Shown here piece after piece: positions 49,680 through 63,300 of a stretch of 64,000 bases of DNA. The notes beneath the pieces are model-generated. The model searched no databases. It was given only the letters and a program-made list of their open reading frames with translations, and was not told where the DNA came from. The translations under genes were made by a program, and so were the position numbers. Origin of the DNA: Asterias rubens (lineage: Eukaryota; Echinodermata; Asteroidea; Forcipulatida; Asteriidae); contig NC_047081.1 in NCBI RefSeq assembly GCF_902459465.1, positions 1,116,001-1,180,000 of the forward strand, in the 5' to 3' direction. Each line of letters starts with the position of its first letter. The stretch's first letter is position 1.

Positions 49680-49995
49680 ATTGTGGACTTAGTCATTTTT
49701 TGACCAAAACACTAGCCATTGTTTGTACTTAGTAATTTTTTGAGCAGAAACTCATAGTCAATGTTTGTACTTAGTCATTTTTTGACAAAAACACTTAGTA
49801 ATTATTGACTTTCTGTGTCCTTTTGTGGACTTAGTCATTTTTTGACCAAAAACACTAGCATTGTTTGTACTTAGTAATTTTTTGAGCAGAAACTCATAGT
49901 CAATGTTTGTACTTAGTCTTTTTTTTTAATTAGTCATTTTTTGATAAAAACACTTAGTAATTTTTGTGTCCCTTAGTGGAATTGGCAATTTTTTA
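49680..49995. repeat. Tandem repeat with ACTTAGTCATTTTTTGA
   Basis: GTGGACTTAGTCATTTTTTG recurs at 49682 and 49834 (about 150 bp apart), with shorter internal repeats TTTGTACTTAGTAATTTTTTG and CAGAAACTCATAGTCAATG. About two long units with four to six sub-units. Confidence 0.75.
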
Positions 49996-49999
49996 CTTC

Positions 50000-51594
50000 A
50001 AAAACTTTCCAAGATTGAGATTATAAAGTCACGGAACAAGCTATAAGATGCGGCCTTTACAGAAGATACAACATTGGTAGTTACGCTATGTAAATTTTGG
50101 TAAGCATGCAAGTAAACATTCATCTAATGTCCACTTGATGTAAAAACTGTTTGAGATAAACAATTAATAAAGATTTCTTTTTTGAAACGCTGCAAGTTTT
50201 AGATAATGTTTTTTGTGTCCAAATTTGTGCACTCTATATGCAGTATATGAATACCAATGTTGTACCTTCTTTATAAGTAAGAAATGCAACCTGTAAACCA
50301 TAAAGGAGTCAAATTTAATTAGATTTGTTTGAAAATAAACAAACAAAAACGCTTTGATTCTTGGAACATTCTGAAAAAGCACAAACAATTATTTTACAAG
50401 TTTGTGGAAACCAAATAGTTAATTTATGTTTTCATGAGACTAGTTTTTTTTTTAGCCATGTGGACTCCTTTTGGAAAAAACAGGTTACATTTCTTCCTTG
50501 GTTGATCATTTATATTTCTTAGCTATGGTTGTCATTTGCCAGCTGATGTTTCTTCTCGGATAAGTTCTTAACTGGTTTGGGGGGTTTAAGTTGAATTTTG
50601 AAACTATACACATTTTCAATACTTTTAATAAAGACAAGTATGAATTGAAAGCTGTATTTGATTTTACAAATACAATTTTTGAATTGTGGCACTTGACAAG
50701 TGCATTAAAAAAAGCCATTTTGAAATAATTTCAATGAGGATTAAATAATTTTACATCAACTGGCACATTTCTAACCATCAATTTAAGCAACTATCAAAAT
50801 GAATAGTAGGGAAGCAACAGGAGTGCAAAAGCACCCCCTAAAACAAAAATTGTTTTAATTAAAACATTCCGGAAACATAACATACATCTTAGTCATAATC
50901 AAGCACTTGAGGTAGGGGTGGGTGGGGGTTAATGTCTAACAGTGTGGATGCACTAACTGCTGTTTTTGTTTTCTTTCTTTGGAAAACATGAGTTTGTTCA
51001 AATAAAGTCTTGAAAATTCAAACAAACAATCTAGTCTGGTTTGCTCATTATTTTCTGATGAATCATAATATTTGGACAATTATTGCTTCTATGAACGGCT
51101 TTGGTGATCCCCTATTCCCCTTCTAGGTGTTGATGAACTAATTAAAAGTAACTTTTAGAAAATAAAGATTGGGGATACTTTTGGTAATTATCAAACACCT
51201 GTCTCATCACTTGGTGTGCCTCAACAAATGCATAAATACCAAACCAGTGAAAGTTTTGGCTCAAATGGTCATCAAAGTTGAAAACAAAATATGAAAGGAA
51301 ATCTACATTTCATGCATAAAATTGTGTGCTTTCAGATGCATGAGAAAGGCTTCATGCCTGAAGACTTTCTCAGATTAAATTTTTTGAAAAAAAAAATACC
51401 ACTAACTTTCCCTAAAACTACATTTTACTTTAAAGGGTGTTTTTCCAACAACATTGTTTTAACATCAACATGGCCAGTGCTCTATCGTTCTCATGGTAAT
51501 TAATTTTTGGAGTAACTACCAAGTAAATAGGATGCATTCAAAATTATAATTTTTTGTCTCAACATCCTGGGGGGGGGGGGGTTAAAGTTACATA
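50000..51594. other. AT-rich spacer with one MITE
   Basis: No exon is supported. A decayed TTAA-family MITE lies at about 51168-51503 (CATCACTTGGTGTGCCTCAA). AATAAA signals occur near 50168 and 51001, possibly 3' ends of a transcript from either side. Confidence 0.4.
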
Positions 51595-52880
51595 TTATTC
51601 ATGAACAGTAATTCCATGTTTGCAAGTACAGAAATACAGTTTAATCGTTCCTTTTGGTGATCTAGAATCAGTTGCAAAACTCCAAAAATGCTCATTCACA
51701 ATATTAGGTAATGACCTCAAGGGTAGTTTAGTATCGAATTGACGATGCTTAGCCTGTAATACAGGCATTATGTTTGGCTCTTGAGGGAAAAGTATGAACA
51801 TTTCATCGAGAAGAAGGGCTCACCTAAATGAAAGTTTTTAATAGAAATTTAACGGATTCTTCGGAAGCCCCACAAAAAAGGAGAAGTCATAAATAATGTA
51901 GGTCTTAGGAGAAAAAATAGTACGAGAGAAATTTGGGCAAATGTGTTGGTATAAATTATTTTGGCCCTACAGCTAGTAATAGAAATATATATTTTGGTTG
52001 CCTTACAGAACGGTTGAGGCTTGTACCTCAGTGACTGCTGTTGTGGCTGGAAAGACTGCTGAGATGTAGGGAGAGGCAGCATACACTTCTGATGAAAGGG
52101 AAACATTCAGATTCCACGAACTCTGAAAAAGAACAAAATTATATTAAGAGTATGGATGTAAATTAGTGTTCATACATAATGAGGGGATATAGAAAGTATA
52201 AGGCATTGGGAAATTTTACTTCAGGACAGCATTAAATTGTTTCAACATATACATGACATGTACAGTACCTCGAGTCATGTCGTCAAATCTAATTCCCAAC
52301 CGAAAGAAAACAATTCAAAGAAAAATATGTGCGCCCTGTGAATTAACTCTAAACACTTGCATTGAACTTTGAAGGAATTGGAGAAACAAAAAACGTGTAG
52401 TGCAAAGTGTTAGAATTCAACAGCAAAATCGATGTGGGTCAATGTTTCAACAAAAATATCCGTCCCCAACAATATTTTCCTCACTTGTATTGAGCGAGAA
52501 TTCAGTGGATTAATCAATTTAAACAAAATCTACGTTTCTTCGATTTGTCTTGGGTTATATCATTGACATTTAGCTGACAATAGTTTGACTATATTGCCTG
52601 AAACAATCTTGTCTTATTATCCCCCTCAAATTTACTCTTTTGCATCAACACATGAATCACTTACCTGATTAAGAAGATTTTATGAACATCCGTGCGGTTA
52701 TCATCGTGGAAGTTGTTAAATTTTGATGTGTAAAATGTTACAGAAAATCTGCTTTTCCTCCACACACACAAGTGTCGAGCAATCGCCTTTGAACACACGA
52801 TGCCCGGGCGCAGAAACAAAATGGCCGCGAGGAGTTAAGGGGTGCATCAACCTCCATCCCAGGGGTGATCGATATCGCCA
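51595..52880 (-). other. Putative minus-strand gene, 5' exons, product unknown
   Basis: Signals suggest a spliced transcript leaving the promoter at 52740-52935. A strong donor CAG|GTAAGTG closes a first, apparently non-coding exon at 52675. A good acceptor, TTGTTCTTTTTCAG, opens a second exon at 52122 that stays open in two frames to a candidate donor (GAG|GTACAAG) at 52027, 96 bases on. One frame contains ATG (MFPFHQKCMLPLPTSQQ). A further frame at 51801-51595 (HRQFDTKLPLRSLPNIVNEH) has a protein-like composition, but I could not join it in phase. No family recognised. Confidence 0.3.
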
Positions 52881-52935
52881 TCTTTTCCCAGCATGCCTTG
52901 CTCGATGTGCATGCGCGTGCCCGTAGTACGAACGG
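52740..52935. promoter_or_regulatory. Orphan CpG-rich promoter with ZNF143/STAF-type site
   Basis: TTCCCAGCATGCCTTGC at 52885-52901 matches the core of the ZNF143 (STAF) binding site found in many animal promoters. AAAATGGCCGCGAGG near 52818 resembles a YY1 element. The block is GC-rich within an AT-rich region, and a strong minus-strand 5' splice site lies about 65 bases beyond it. Confidence 0.5.
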
Positions 52936-52940
52936 CATCC

Positions 52941-55900
52941 TTTTATTGGCCGAAATTTGAAAGAATCATAGGGGGTGAGGCCAGCACTTTTATCAATTGC
53001 CTATTTTTTTGTTAAGGTGCGATGTTGTGCTCTTCGTGATGCAGTAGGCTTTTCTGAAACCTTTTTTTATTGAATAGAAGCCAATAATAATATTTCAAGC
53101 AATAATTTAAGAAGTTGTTATTTTGTTTTTTACTTGAAAGAATTGGGGCGAAACTTGAAAAATATCAGGGGTAAAGTCCAGCATTTTTATCAAATATAGC
53201 CTTATGACTTTTTTCGAGCGGAAAGTTCACAAGGCAATTTTTTTCGAGCGAAAAGTTCACAAGCCTTAATTCTTGTCGAGCGAAAAAATCACAAGGCTTA
53301 TTTTTTTTTCAAGATGAAAATCACTTTCTCGATTTACAAAACGTACATGAACAGTTTACATTTCTGGCGACAACCGACAAACGTTTTCGAAACTTGGACA
53401 GCTACTGAGTTCGTGAGTTGGGTAACAACATTATTTGACAATCAACATTTTGTAACGATTTGTAAACCGAGGGAGGGGGGGGGGGGTGGGGGTTGATGTC
53501 ACATGAGGCGAAGCCGAGGGTGCCATTTTCCCCCGAATTGAAGAATTTGGACCACGCCCTACCCCCTGAAATAATTATAATGATGTTGGTTTTAAAGGGA
53601 CACGTTGACTTGGATCGGTCGAGTTGGTCCATGAAAATTGTTTAAATAAATTAAAACGGGTGGCGATGAATCACACAAAGACAGTCTTATTTTCAGACTT
53701 TTGTGATAATAATATTTATGGGCAGTTCCTGAATAAGTTATGAAAATAAATGTAAAAAAACAACTATTATTGATTGGTTTAATTTGAAGCCTAAATTAAA
53801 CTACCAGTTTGAAATGAGACGTCTGCAACAACACTACAACAACACCAATAACAGCACAGCAAAAAAACAGCAACAGCAAAGCAGCAACAACAACAACAAC
53901 AACAACAACAACATCAACAACAATATAAAAAATAAAATTCACAAAAAAATCATTTCTTTTTTAACGGCAAAGCCATCACTTTTAATGTTTCAAACGTCAG
54001 CACTTTTTGAATACAGCAGTAGTGTGATATGCTGATGACAGTGTACATTCATTAAAACAGCGAGGGAAAAAATTACAAACCAGACTAGCAGTAGAGCCAA
54101 TTATTATTTAATTAATAAACGTTTTTACCTCACTGTAAGTTACAACCCCATATCATTGGTACAAGTGTCATAAAAACCTCAAGAATTCTCTTAATCACTA
54201 CGGTTTATTTGTTTAAGGAACAGGTAACGGCACAATATTTGTATGCATATTTCGACTTACTGTAAAAAGAAGAGCAATTAACTTGAATGGTTACACGTAG
54301 CGTCTTACTTACAATGCTTTTAAGTTTGTCTCTTTTGTTATATTTATTCAAAGATCCTAAGGATCCTGAAGTTAAAAAGAGGTTAAACATTCTTTCCATA
54401 ATGAGTCCACCAACCACGCCCCAATGTCACTGGAAGCTGCTAAGCAGAAAACATTGCTTAAGTTTTCAGGGTGGCAAGCCTATCAAGCCACACCCAGCTA
54501 AAGCCACACATGTCATGTTGGCTGTTGCTGCCTATCAAGCCACACCCAGCTAAAGCCACACATGTCATGTTGGCTGTTGCTTAGCAGATCTTTCATGCTT
54601 AACAGCTTCAGGGGACCTGAGCTCAATTTCATAGAGTTGCTCAAGCAGAAAATATTGCTTCAAAAATTCCTGCTTACCAGCAAGAAACCTGTCACAAACT
54701 GTGCAGATAACATGGTATGTTGGCCGGTATCCTTTTTCCAGTTAGCAAATATTGATTGGTGCTTAGCAAATTTGTGTGCTTAAGCAGCTCTATGAAATCG
54801 GGCCCTGTTATTTTACTATTATTACCACATAAGCTACCATAACACCAATAATTCCATATCATTCTGCCAGCATACTACTTTATACAATGCCTTAATAATC
54901 TTTACATTAATTTTGACAGTCCTTTTTATCTTCCGCATTATTTTGGAACCCAAGACTTTTCTAAATCATTTCTGAATTTCAGTTTACCATTCAAGGCCCC
55001 CCCCCCCCCAACTAGCAATAACCATACTTTAAAATTTACCAATACCATTATATAATTCCACATACGAAACACATTTCTGTCCCTGGCTATCATCAGTAAA
55101 TTGTCTGTTCCATTTTAGCGTCCCTTCTTAATATCGTTTACATACATTCTACACTATAATGCTATATAAATCTCGGAACTGCCTTAAAAGAACCATCTTT
55201 GCTCCAGGAAAAAAAAAAAAGTTTTTGATACGATCTCTCAAAAAAGTACTGCATCAATACACGTTTTTTATACCGACTTTAACTAGGATAAAGATGTTTA
55301 CCAATTTTGATTATTCACTTTATAATAACAACAGTTTTGTAATAAGTATTTTAAACATGCTTTAGAAACATTAGGCCTATTACGGTATTATCAGAATCTT
55401 ATAAAAGACTCTGAGGTGCATTTTCCCGGCTCTAACCAAAAACTGTTTCGGTCATTGGTTAGTGATTAACCAATTTCACCAAAACCGTTATAGGTTATGA
55501 CTGCGAAAACACACCCCTGGTAGGGTAAAGTTATCACAAATTGCAACCGTTCAGTCAAGAATATTTGTATGGTGCAAAAAAAAAGCATCTAAACTTTTCA
55601 CTACACATGCAATAATTGTATCTGCTTTTTGGAATCCATTGAGCACGTACAGTGTTTGATCTACACAGTCAAACAGTTAGCAGTTTTATATCAGACAATG
55701 CACACGGTGAATATATTGGTACCGCCTACATCAATATATGCATTTTATTTCAATTTTTTTATTTCCCCGTCATCTATCTATTTTTTAGGGCCTTTGCCAT
55801 TTGGCCTTACAAATTCACCTTACACCGCGGTCATTAAATTTCTGGAAAACCATTAACAACTTTATAAATTTTTTAACCCACAGAAACAAAAAAACAAAGT

Positions 55901-57356
55901 CTAATTATTTGTAAACATCTTTAAAATTGTAACGCAAACTCTAATCAGAATTATCTGCTGGTTTTCAGACTCTTTTCGGCACATCATTCAAACAACAAAT
56001 TCTGTTTTTATAAAATCTCAAAAAATTGCGTAAAAGGAATTCCATTCAACTGCAAAATAAAGTCTACAGTGTACGCCAAATCTACAGTCGCTTGTTTAGT
56101 CTATTATAGAATAAAGTAACTACTATCGACTAGAGATGTCCATCAAAACAGTTTAAGAGGGGAAAAAACCTCAGAAAAAACAAAAGCATGAAAAAAATTG
56201 GAAAATATTCACTCACAATGAGGAATATTGAGGAATAACGTTTTGTAAATGTATCAAAATTAATAAATTTCACAAAAGGAGGATTTTTGAACCAGTTGGT
56301 TTTTATCTTGTTATAGGTCTCCCAATTTTATCAATGCATGTCTGAGAAAATAAGAATTCAAAACCAAGTTTAATAGAGCGAAAATCGCTTATCAAGCAGA
56401 AATACTTGACGTAACATTCAACATTAGCTGACATTACAACGAGAAATTCTCCAGTTTTGTAACATTCAACAATAAATTTTCACCATTAATGTGCCACGTT
56501 GTTTAACATCAACTACATGTTTTATATTTTAACATCATTACAAGATCAGTAATGTTGGGTCGTGTCAGACACCAAACATGCATGTGTCCTAATTTCCAAC
56601 AGCTAGAATATTTAATTCATAATCTCAGCTAAATTGACAGTGTTTCCTATTTACCGGTACACTCATTGAGAACCAGTGATACTTCAGTGAACTTTGACCT
56701 CTCAGTACCACATGACCTATGACCTAACGCTAATATTAGCCATTAACCTTTTTTGCTACGATTGGAAACATCAACTTTTAACATGTGGCTATTTTTATGC
56801 AGCAACAATTACCTACACAAGCCAACAGATCTGTACAGCTGAATAACCTAAAATCTACGTCACTAAAATACACTTGCATCATCCGACGCAATTCTAAACA
56901 GGAGAAAAAAACTGCCGCGAAATCCCAAGAAAGTGGCGAAGAAGACAGTCTTCAAAACGTCACAGTAAACATTTCTTAAATTCCATTACAGCTACACCGG
57001 CGTTCTGTTCCGACAACAATTTTACATCTTTACTAAACTCAAGAGAAGAGGAGGGGGAAAAATAGCACCTCTACTTACAACTTGAAATAAAGTAGCTATC
57101 GAGGGAAGAAGATTACAAACAATTATTTTCCAAAAGTTCTCAAATTTCTGATTAGTCTCTGGCAAACTCGAGTAAGAGAAACATGAAAACAACAGACAGC
57201 TAAATTTTAAATTTCCAAAAGCTTCGTTATTTTCAATTTTTCAGCTTTTTCTGTTACTTTTACCATCATCGTCTCGAATTTCGGAGAAGTCTCTGGCAAA
57301 CTCGAGTTAGAGAAACATGAAAACAATAAACAGTTAAATTTAAAATTTCCGAGAGT
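52941..57356. other. Repeat-rich spacer before the ankyrin-type gene end
   Basis: Contents seen: a three-unit repeat of TTTTTTCGAGCGAAAAGTTC at 53206-53312; a poly-G run near 53476; an end of a TTAA MITE (TTAA then AGGGACACGTTGACTTGG) at 53594; an AAC microsatellite at 53868-53935; two CCAATTTCATAGAG MITEs with a 70-bp direct repeat (CCTATCAAGCCACACCCAGC) at 54420-54810; a poly-C run near 54996. The 1.3 kb before 57356 is presumably 3' UTR of the minus-strand gene, including a 55-bp repeat of CTCTGGCAAACTCGAGT at 57160 and 57290. No exon supported. Confidence 0.5.
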
Positions 57357-60300
57357 TTAAATTTCCGATTCCTCAGCCTCCTCCGTTACTTCAACCGTCG
57401 TCGTTCCGCCACCTTCTGTGAGGAACTGGTCGACCATCTTCTGGAGGTCCTCTCTAAGTTCGCTGCTTTCTATTTCTTGCCCGTCCTCCTCGACGTTTGT
57501 TGAGACGTCTTCCGTCACGTCGACCTCCTCACCGTCGCGGATAGTCGTCTTACGACTCGTTTTCTTGTGGACAGTGATTCTAAAAGAATAGGAACAAATA
57601 AATAAAACAATTAAATTTAGGAACCTTGTTAAAATTAGTCCAAGAGTGGATTTCACAAAGAGTTAAGACGAGTCTTATCTCGACTTAGGATGAGTTACTT
57701 GTCCCAACTTAGAACTAGCCATACGTTTCAAATATCTCCTAGGGCTAGTCTCTAACTCTTTGTGAAATCGACCCCAGGACAACCAGCGGATAAGAATTGT
57801 CTAGGACAAGGTTTTTTTACCCGCCGTTAAGTCACCTTGAGAGAAGTTCACAGTGCCTGGGGTTACACTTGCTTGCAAACCACACAGACTAGGATTGCTA
57901 ACTACTGGAAAACATGTATGGGGTCTCTTTACAAGTCAAACTAAAGAAAACCACACTACACATCTAATGACCTACAGTCCTTCCAGATATGTCTAAAACC
58001 ACAAGTTTTTCAATACTAGATCTAATCAGTCAGTCAAACCACAGAGTGCTTTCATTTCTTGTCAAATCCACTCATACAAAGTTAAGTCTTCAAACGATGG
58101 ATGTGTTTAAGGATTCTTTTCTTACCTGTGTACCCCATCCTCATCTGGCTCGCCCTGTGGCATGACAAAGTTGGGATCGTTGGGGTCATACTCTACAGTC
58201 TGCATGACCCTTCGAATAATCCTCTTCTTGGTGACCTTACGGATTGTCCCGTCCGGAAGGGTCTCCTCGAACTCTTCCACTATCTCTTGGACATCCTCGT
58301 TAGGGTCTGACGACACAGATTTTGAGACGGTGCTGTTGGGTTCGCCTGAAGTAAACGGGGAAAAAAAATAATTTTGATGAGATGTTTTTTAAAATTTGAT
58401 TCCTGGACACGGGCATCACGGTCCAGTGGTTGGACTGCAGGACTGCAATCACAGGGTTGTGGATTCGAATCCCATCAAGCTATTCCCTGATTTCACGATG
58501 ACGAGTATGAATAAGCATTGCCGTCTGTTACTGAATCACAATTTCTGGATTTGTGGTCTAGTGGTTAGACTACCGGACTTGCAAACACAAGGTGGTGGGT
58601 TTGAATCCCACCAAGATAACCGCTGACACAATTACTAGAATAAGTATTTTTGTCTAGTTACTGAATCACAAATTCCTGATTTGTTCAGTTCATAATCATT
58701 GACGCTAAACCAATGTTTGTATGAGAAATGTTGGCTGTTTTCAGCTTGGCGTTTGCCAATTCCCCTGACAGGAAGATAATCTAAACAAAGACTTTTAAAT
58801 CAATGTCATGCAAAATGTGTTATAGTTTTTTCACTATTTTCTCGTGACCCAGATGGCCGACCGATCTCTACTTCTACAGGTCTACCACTCTATGTATATG
58901 GTGGTTAACTCAAAGAGTTAAAGGGACACCTTGCCTTGGATTGGACGAGTTGGTCTATAAAAATTGTTTGTAACCGTTTGTTATAAAATGCATATCGATA
59001 GAAAGATGTTGTAAAAGTAGAATACAATGATCCACACAATGCCTCGAAATTGCACGGTTTTCCAAAGACCAAATCGACCGACCCAAGGCAACGTGTTCCT
59101 TTAAAGTGCTTACACTGTCAGCAACTGTTTTGTTAGCAGAAACCAATTCTGTAATGTTCTGTTAAATTTATGCTAGAGCATTTAGTGATTTCAATGGAAC
59201 CATGATGTGGCTAGAATGAATGGGTTTAGTAAGATGATGTTACGTTATCAAAGGAATGGGAGCACAAGCTACAGAAATGGTTAGCCGTGGTGAATACACA
59301 TCATTGTATCAGCGCAAAAGGACCAGAGCCCAACTGCATAAAGCTGTTCAAAAGCAGAAAATACTGCTTGACAAATTTCTTTGCAAGAATATCTTCAAAA
59401 TTTTTGCACTCACACCACGATAATGATTGTGACAAACGAGAAATAAAAAAGTTTTAAAATCTGAAGACGATCTGAGTGAATGTTAGTAAATGTTAGTCAA
59501 CATATGCAAATGAATATCTGAAAGAAATTGTAAAGGTTCATGGTTACATAGCAAGCAGGCATGGTAGTTGGCCCTTGGAAAAAATAGGAAAATTATGTAG
59601 AGTATAAACGCAGAGTGAGTAAGGTTTGCAGTGACATTATGTATTAGAAATCTCTCTCAAACGTTAGTTGAATTGTATAGATCTACATCTATAGAAGATT
59701 AAGGCAATCAAATGTTTAAAAAAACCAAAGGTAAACTTTGCCATTGAAGGCAATGGACATTATTGGTAATTACTCAAAATAATTATTGGCATAACAACTC
59801 ACTTGGTAACGAGCAAAGCAATGCACAGCTGTTGATAGTATAAAATATTGTTAGAAATGGCTCACTCTCAAGTAACATAGTTTTTGAAAAAGAGGTAATG
59901 TCTCACTTGAATAATAAAAGGCTTCAACTGAAGCCTTTTATTATGCATCTGAAAGCACACAAAGTTGTGCAACAAGGGTATTTTTTTATTCATTATTTTC
60001 TTCAACTTCAATGACCAATTGAGCCAAAATTTTCACAGATGTGTTGTTTGATGCATATGTCGGAATACATAAAGTGAGAATAATGGTCTTTGACAATTAC
60101 CAAAGGTGTCCAGTGCCTTTAAATGATAAGTGAGATGGTTAGTACAATGGAAAGGATAAAAGACAAGAAATGATGCATGACGTCGTGAAGCGAGGCGGTA
60201 CGGATAACCAGCTCACCATTTTCATCCACAGGCTCTTGGCCCTCTGGTGGGAACTCCACCGTTGGTAGGGTATGGATCTTAGGTAGATCCGCTGACCACA

Positions 60301-63300
60301 GAGAGTAAAGAAAAAGTCTCAGTTTAGTACAAGATTTAAAACAGACTTCCTAGTAAACCAAGTGACAAGCTAATATAGAGAGGGTAAAGCCCGGTTCATA
60401 CTTCCTGCGAATGCGAAGCGAATTTGACGTAAATTTGACGTCACAACCCTACTTTCGCCGGGATATTCGCAAGTGAGTTGAGCAAAGTTGAACTGCTGCG
60501 AACTATTTTTTGCGAATTTGTGGCGTCAACATTCGTATCGCATTTGCATTCGCAGGAAGTATGAACCAGGCTTTACTTAGGTAGGTTTCTTAAAGGGGTT
60601 GTTTGAGGGGGTTGCTTGAAAGGGTTACGAGTGGGTTACTTGGGTGAGTTACTTGGGTGGGTTCCTCTGGCGGGTAAAACCAAGTAATCCACTCAAGAGT
60701 GGGTTACTTAGGTGGGTTACTTGAGCGGGTAGATCCCCTGACCAAAGACCAAAAGTGACGGGTTAAGGTAAATCAAACACGGTTATTAGAATGGGTTAAG
60801 CCCGGTTCATACTTCGAATGCGAATGCGATACGAATGTTGACGTCACAAATTCGCAACGAAAAATTCGCAGCAGTTCAACTCTGCTCAGCTCACTTGCGA
60901 ATATTGCTGCGAAAGGAGGGTTGTGACATCAAATTCACGTAAAATTCGCTTCGCAGGAAGTATGAACCGGGCTTTTACTTCATGTAGAGTGTGTTAGTTG
61001 ATGTTGATTTTGAATGCATTGCACGAAAAAAATCAACAGATGCTCTTTGCCTCCTATTCCTGGGCTGCAAAAGGGTTACCTGTCACAGTCCGTAAGGATG
61101 TAGGCATGGATATCATCCACTAGGAGCCTGGCTGGTAGAGCAGAATGCACAACCTTCCAAATTATGGTTAAGTGCCTTGCTCAAGGGCACAAGTATGACC
61201 GGGATTCGAACCCACACTCTGCCGAGCACAACACCAGAGCTTGGGGCCAGTGAATTAGACCACTCAGCAACGACATGCCACTAAAATTTGACCCCTTGGA
61301 AAAAGTGTACCCAAAAGGGCTGAAATTCAAGTAAACGTAAGATGGCACAACATTTTTTGATAAAAAAAAGCAAAACAAATTCTGAGTTATGGCCAGGTGA
61401 AATAGTGTTTATAAGCATTATATGCAAAAATTGCAAAGCAAACTAAATTCTTCCCAAACTAAATTCTTTGCAAGTCAATAAAAAAAATGCCAGGCTTTTC
61501 GAACTCAAACACTTTCTATGTATTAAATGTGACAAAATTAACATGCTAGCTTGAACAACTACTTGAATACCTTGGGCAGGATACCATCTACTTTTGAATG
61601 TTTTTACAAGCACTCGGTTGTCATAACAGACAAATCAAAATACTCGTCTTTCAAAAATACTTTGGTCCCAAAAGTCCGGTAAGTGGGTGTTCAAATCTCC
61701 CATTGTTGTCATGGTAACTAGTTGTCAGAAAACATTGGTACTGATTGAAAAAAAAAAAAAAAAATCCCTGAATGTTTATGTAACTTGTTGGATGCAGTGC
61801 AGTTAGTCCACCTAGAAACTCTGTGACCATTCATGCCATAATTCTGTACCAGAATTTCATCACAACTGGCCGGATAACGAGAACAAAAATGAGAACGATA
61901 AAAACGCACGCCCTCCATTGGTTGAATAAGCGTGGGCCTAATATGCACGGAGCAATTCAACCAATCGAGGCCAAGCATTTTTATCATTCTCGTTCTCATT
62001 ATCAGGGCCTGTGTGACCGGGCCTTAAAACTTGTTTACCTTGGAAAAATGGACTTTCATCCAAGTCAGTAATATCTGGGGTTTTAGGTATCCGTGGGCCT
62101 GTTATCACAGAAGCAGAGCGAAAGATTAAGCTAATTTTATACATTCATCTCGGAGCAGTCTTAACACATTTGTGGCATGACGTGGTCGAGCGTATAAGAG
62201 CACCATACTTGAGCTCTGGAGTTTCTGTTGAGCAGAGTGTGGGATTGAGTCCCACACGCACAGCAATGGCTGTGGCGCGGCGCCCAGGGCCCCAATTTCA
62301 TAAAGCTTGTAAGCGCAAAAACTTGCTTAGCACAGAGAAGTATTGCTTAACAGAAATAGGTTACCAGCCAAAGTTGCCCTAAGCTTACTCTTTTGTACAC
62401 AATCTCTAAGCAATATATTTTTGGCTAAATGGCTTTATGAAATCGGCCCCTGTGCTTTTGGTGTGGTGCCCTCTGCCATGTTCCAATACAAATTTACTAT
62501 GATCTCATAGAATGGCTTTATGAAATCGGCCCCTGTGCTTTTGCTGTGGTGCCCTCTGCCATGTTCCAATACAAATTTACTATGATCTCATAGAATGGCT
62601 TTATGAAATCGGCCCCTGTGCTTTTGCTGTGGTGCCCTCTGCCATGTTCCAATACAAATTTACTATGATCTCATAGAATGGCTTTATGAAATCGGCCCCT
62701 GTGCTTTTGCTGTGGTGCCCTCTGCCATGTTCCAATACAAATTTACTATGATCTCATAGAATGGCTTTATGAAATCGGCCCCTGTGCTTTTGCTGTGGTG
62801 CCCTCTGCCATGTTCCAATACAAATTTACTATGATCTCATAGAATGGCTTTATGAAATCGGCCCCTGTGCTTTTGCTGTGGTGCCCTCTGCCATGTTCCA
62901 ATACAAATTTACTATGATCTCATAGAATGGCTTTATGAAATCGGCCCCTGTGCTTTTGCTGTGGTGCCCTCTGCCATGTTCCAATACAAATTTACTATGA
63001 TCTCATAGAATGGCTTTATGAAATCGGCCCCTGTGCTTTTGCTGTGGTGCCCTCTGCCATGTTCCAATACAAATTTACTATGATCTCATAGAATGGCTTT
63101 ATGAAATCGGCCCCTGTGCTTTTGCTGTGGTGCCCTCTGCCATGTTCCAATACAAATTTACTATGATCTCATAGAATGGCTTTATGAAATCGGCCCCTGT
63201 GCTTTTGCTGTGGTGCCCTCTGCCATGTTCCAATACAAATTTACTATGATCTCATAGAATGGCTTTATGAAATCGGCCCCTGTGCTTTTGCTGTGGTGCC

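Noticed and set aside
53784-54035. Asn/Gln-rich ORF
   Set aside because: It is a translation of the AAC microsatellite with no splice or family evidence.
58395-58620. Two functional tRNA genes
   Set aside because: A and B boxes are present, but the ends do not pair, and both units share a non-tRNA tail, so they are SINE units.
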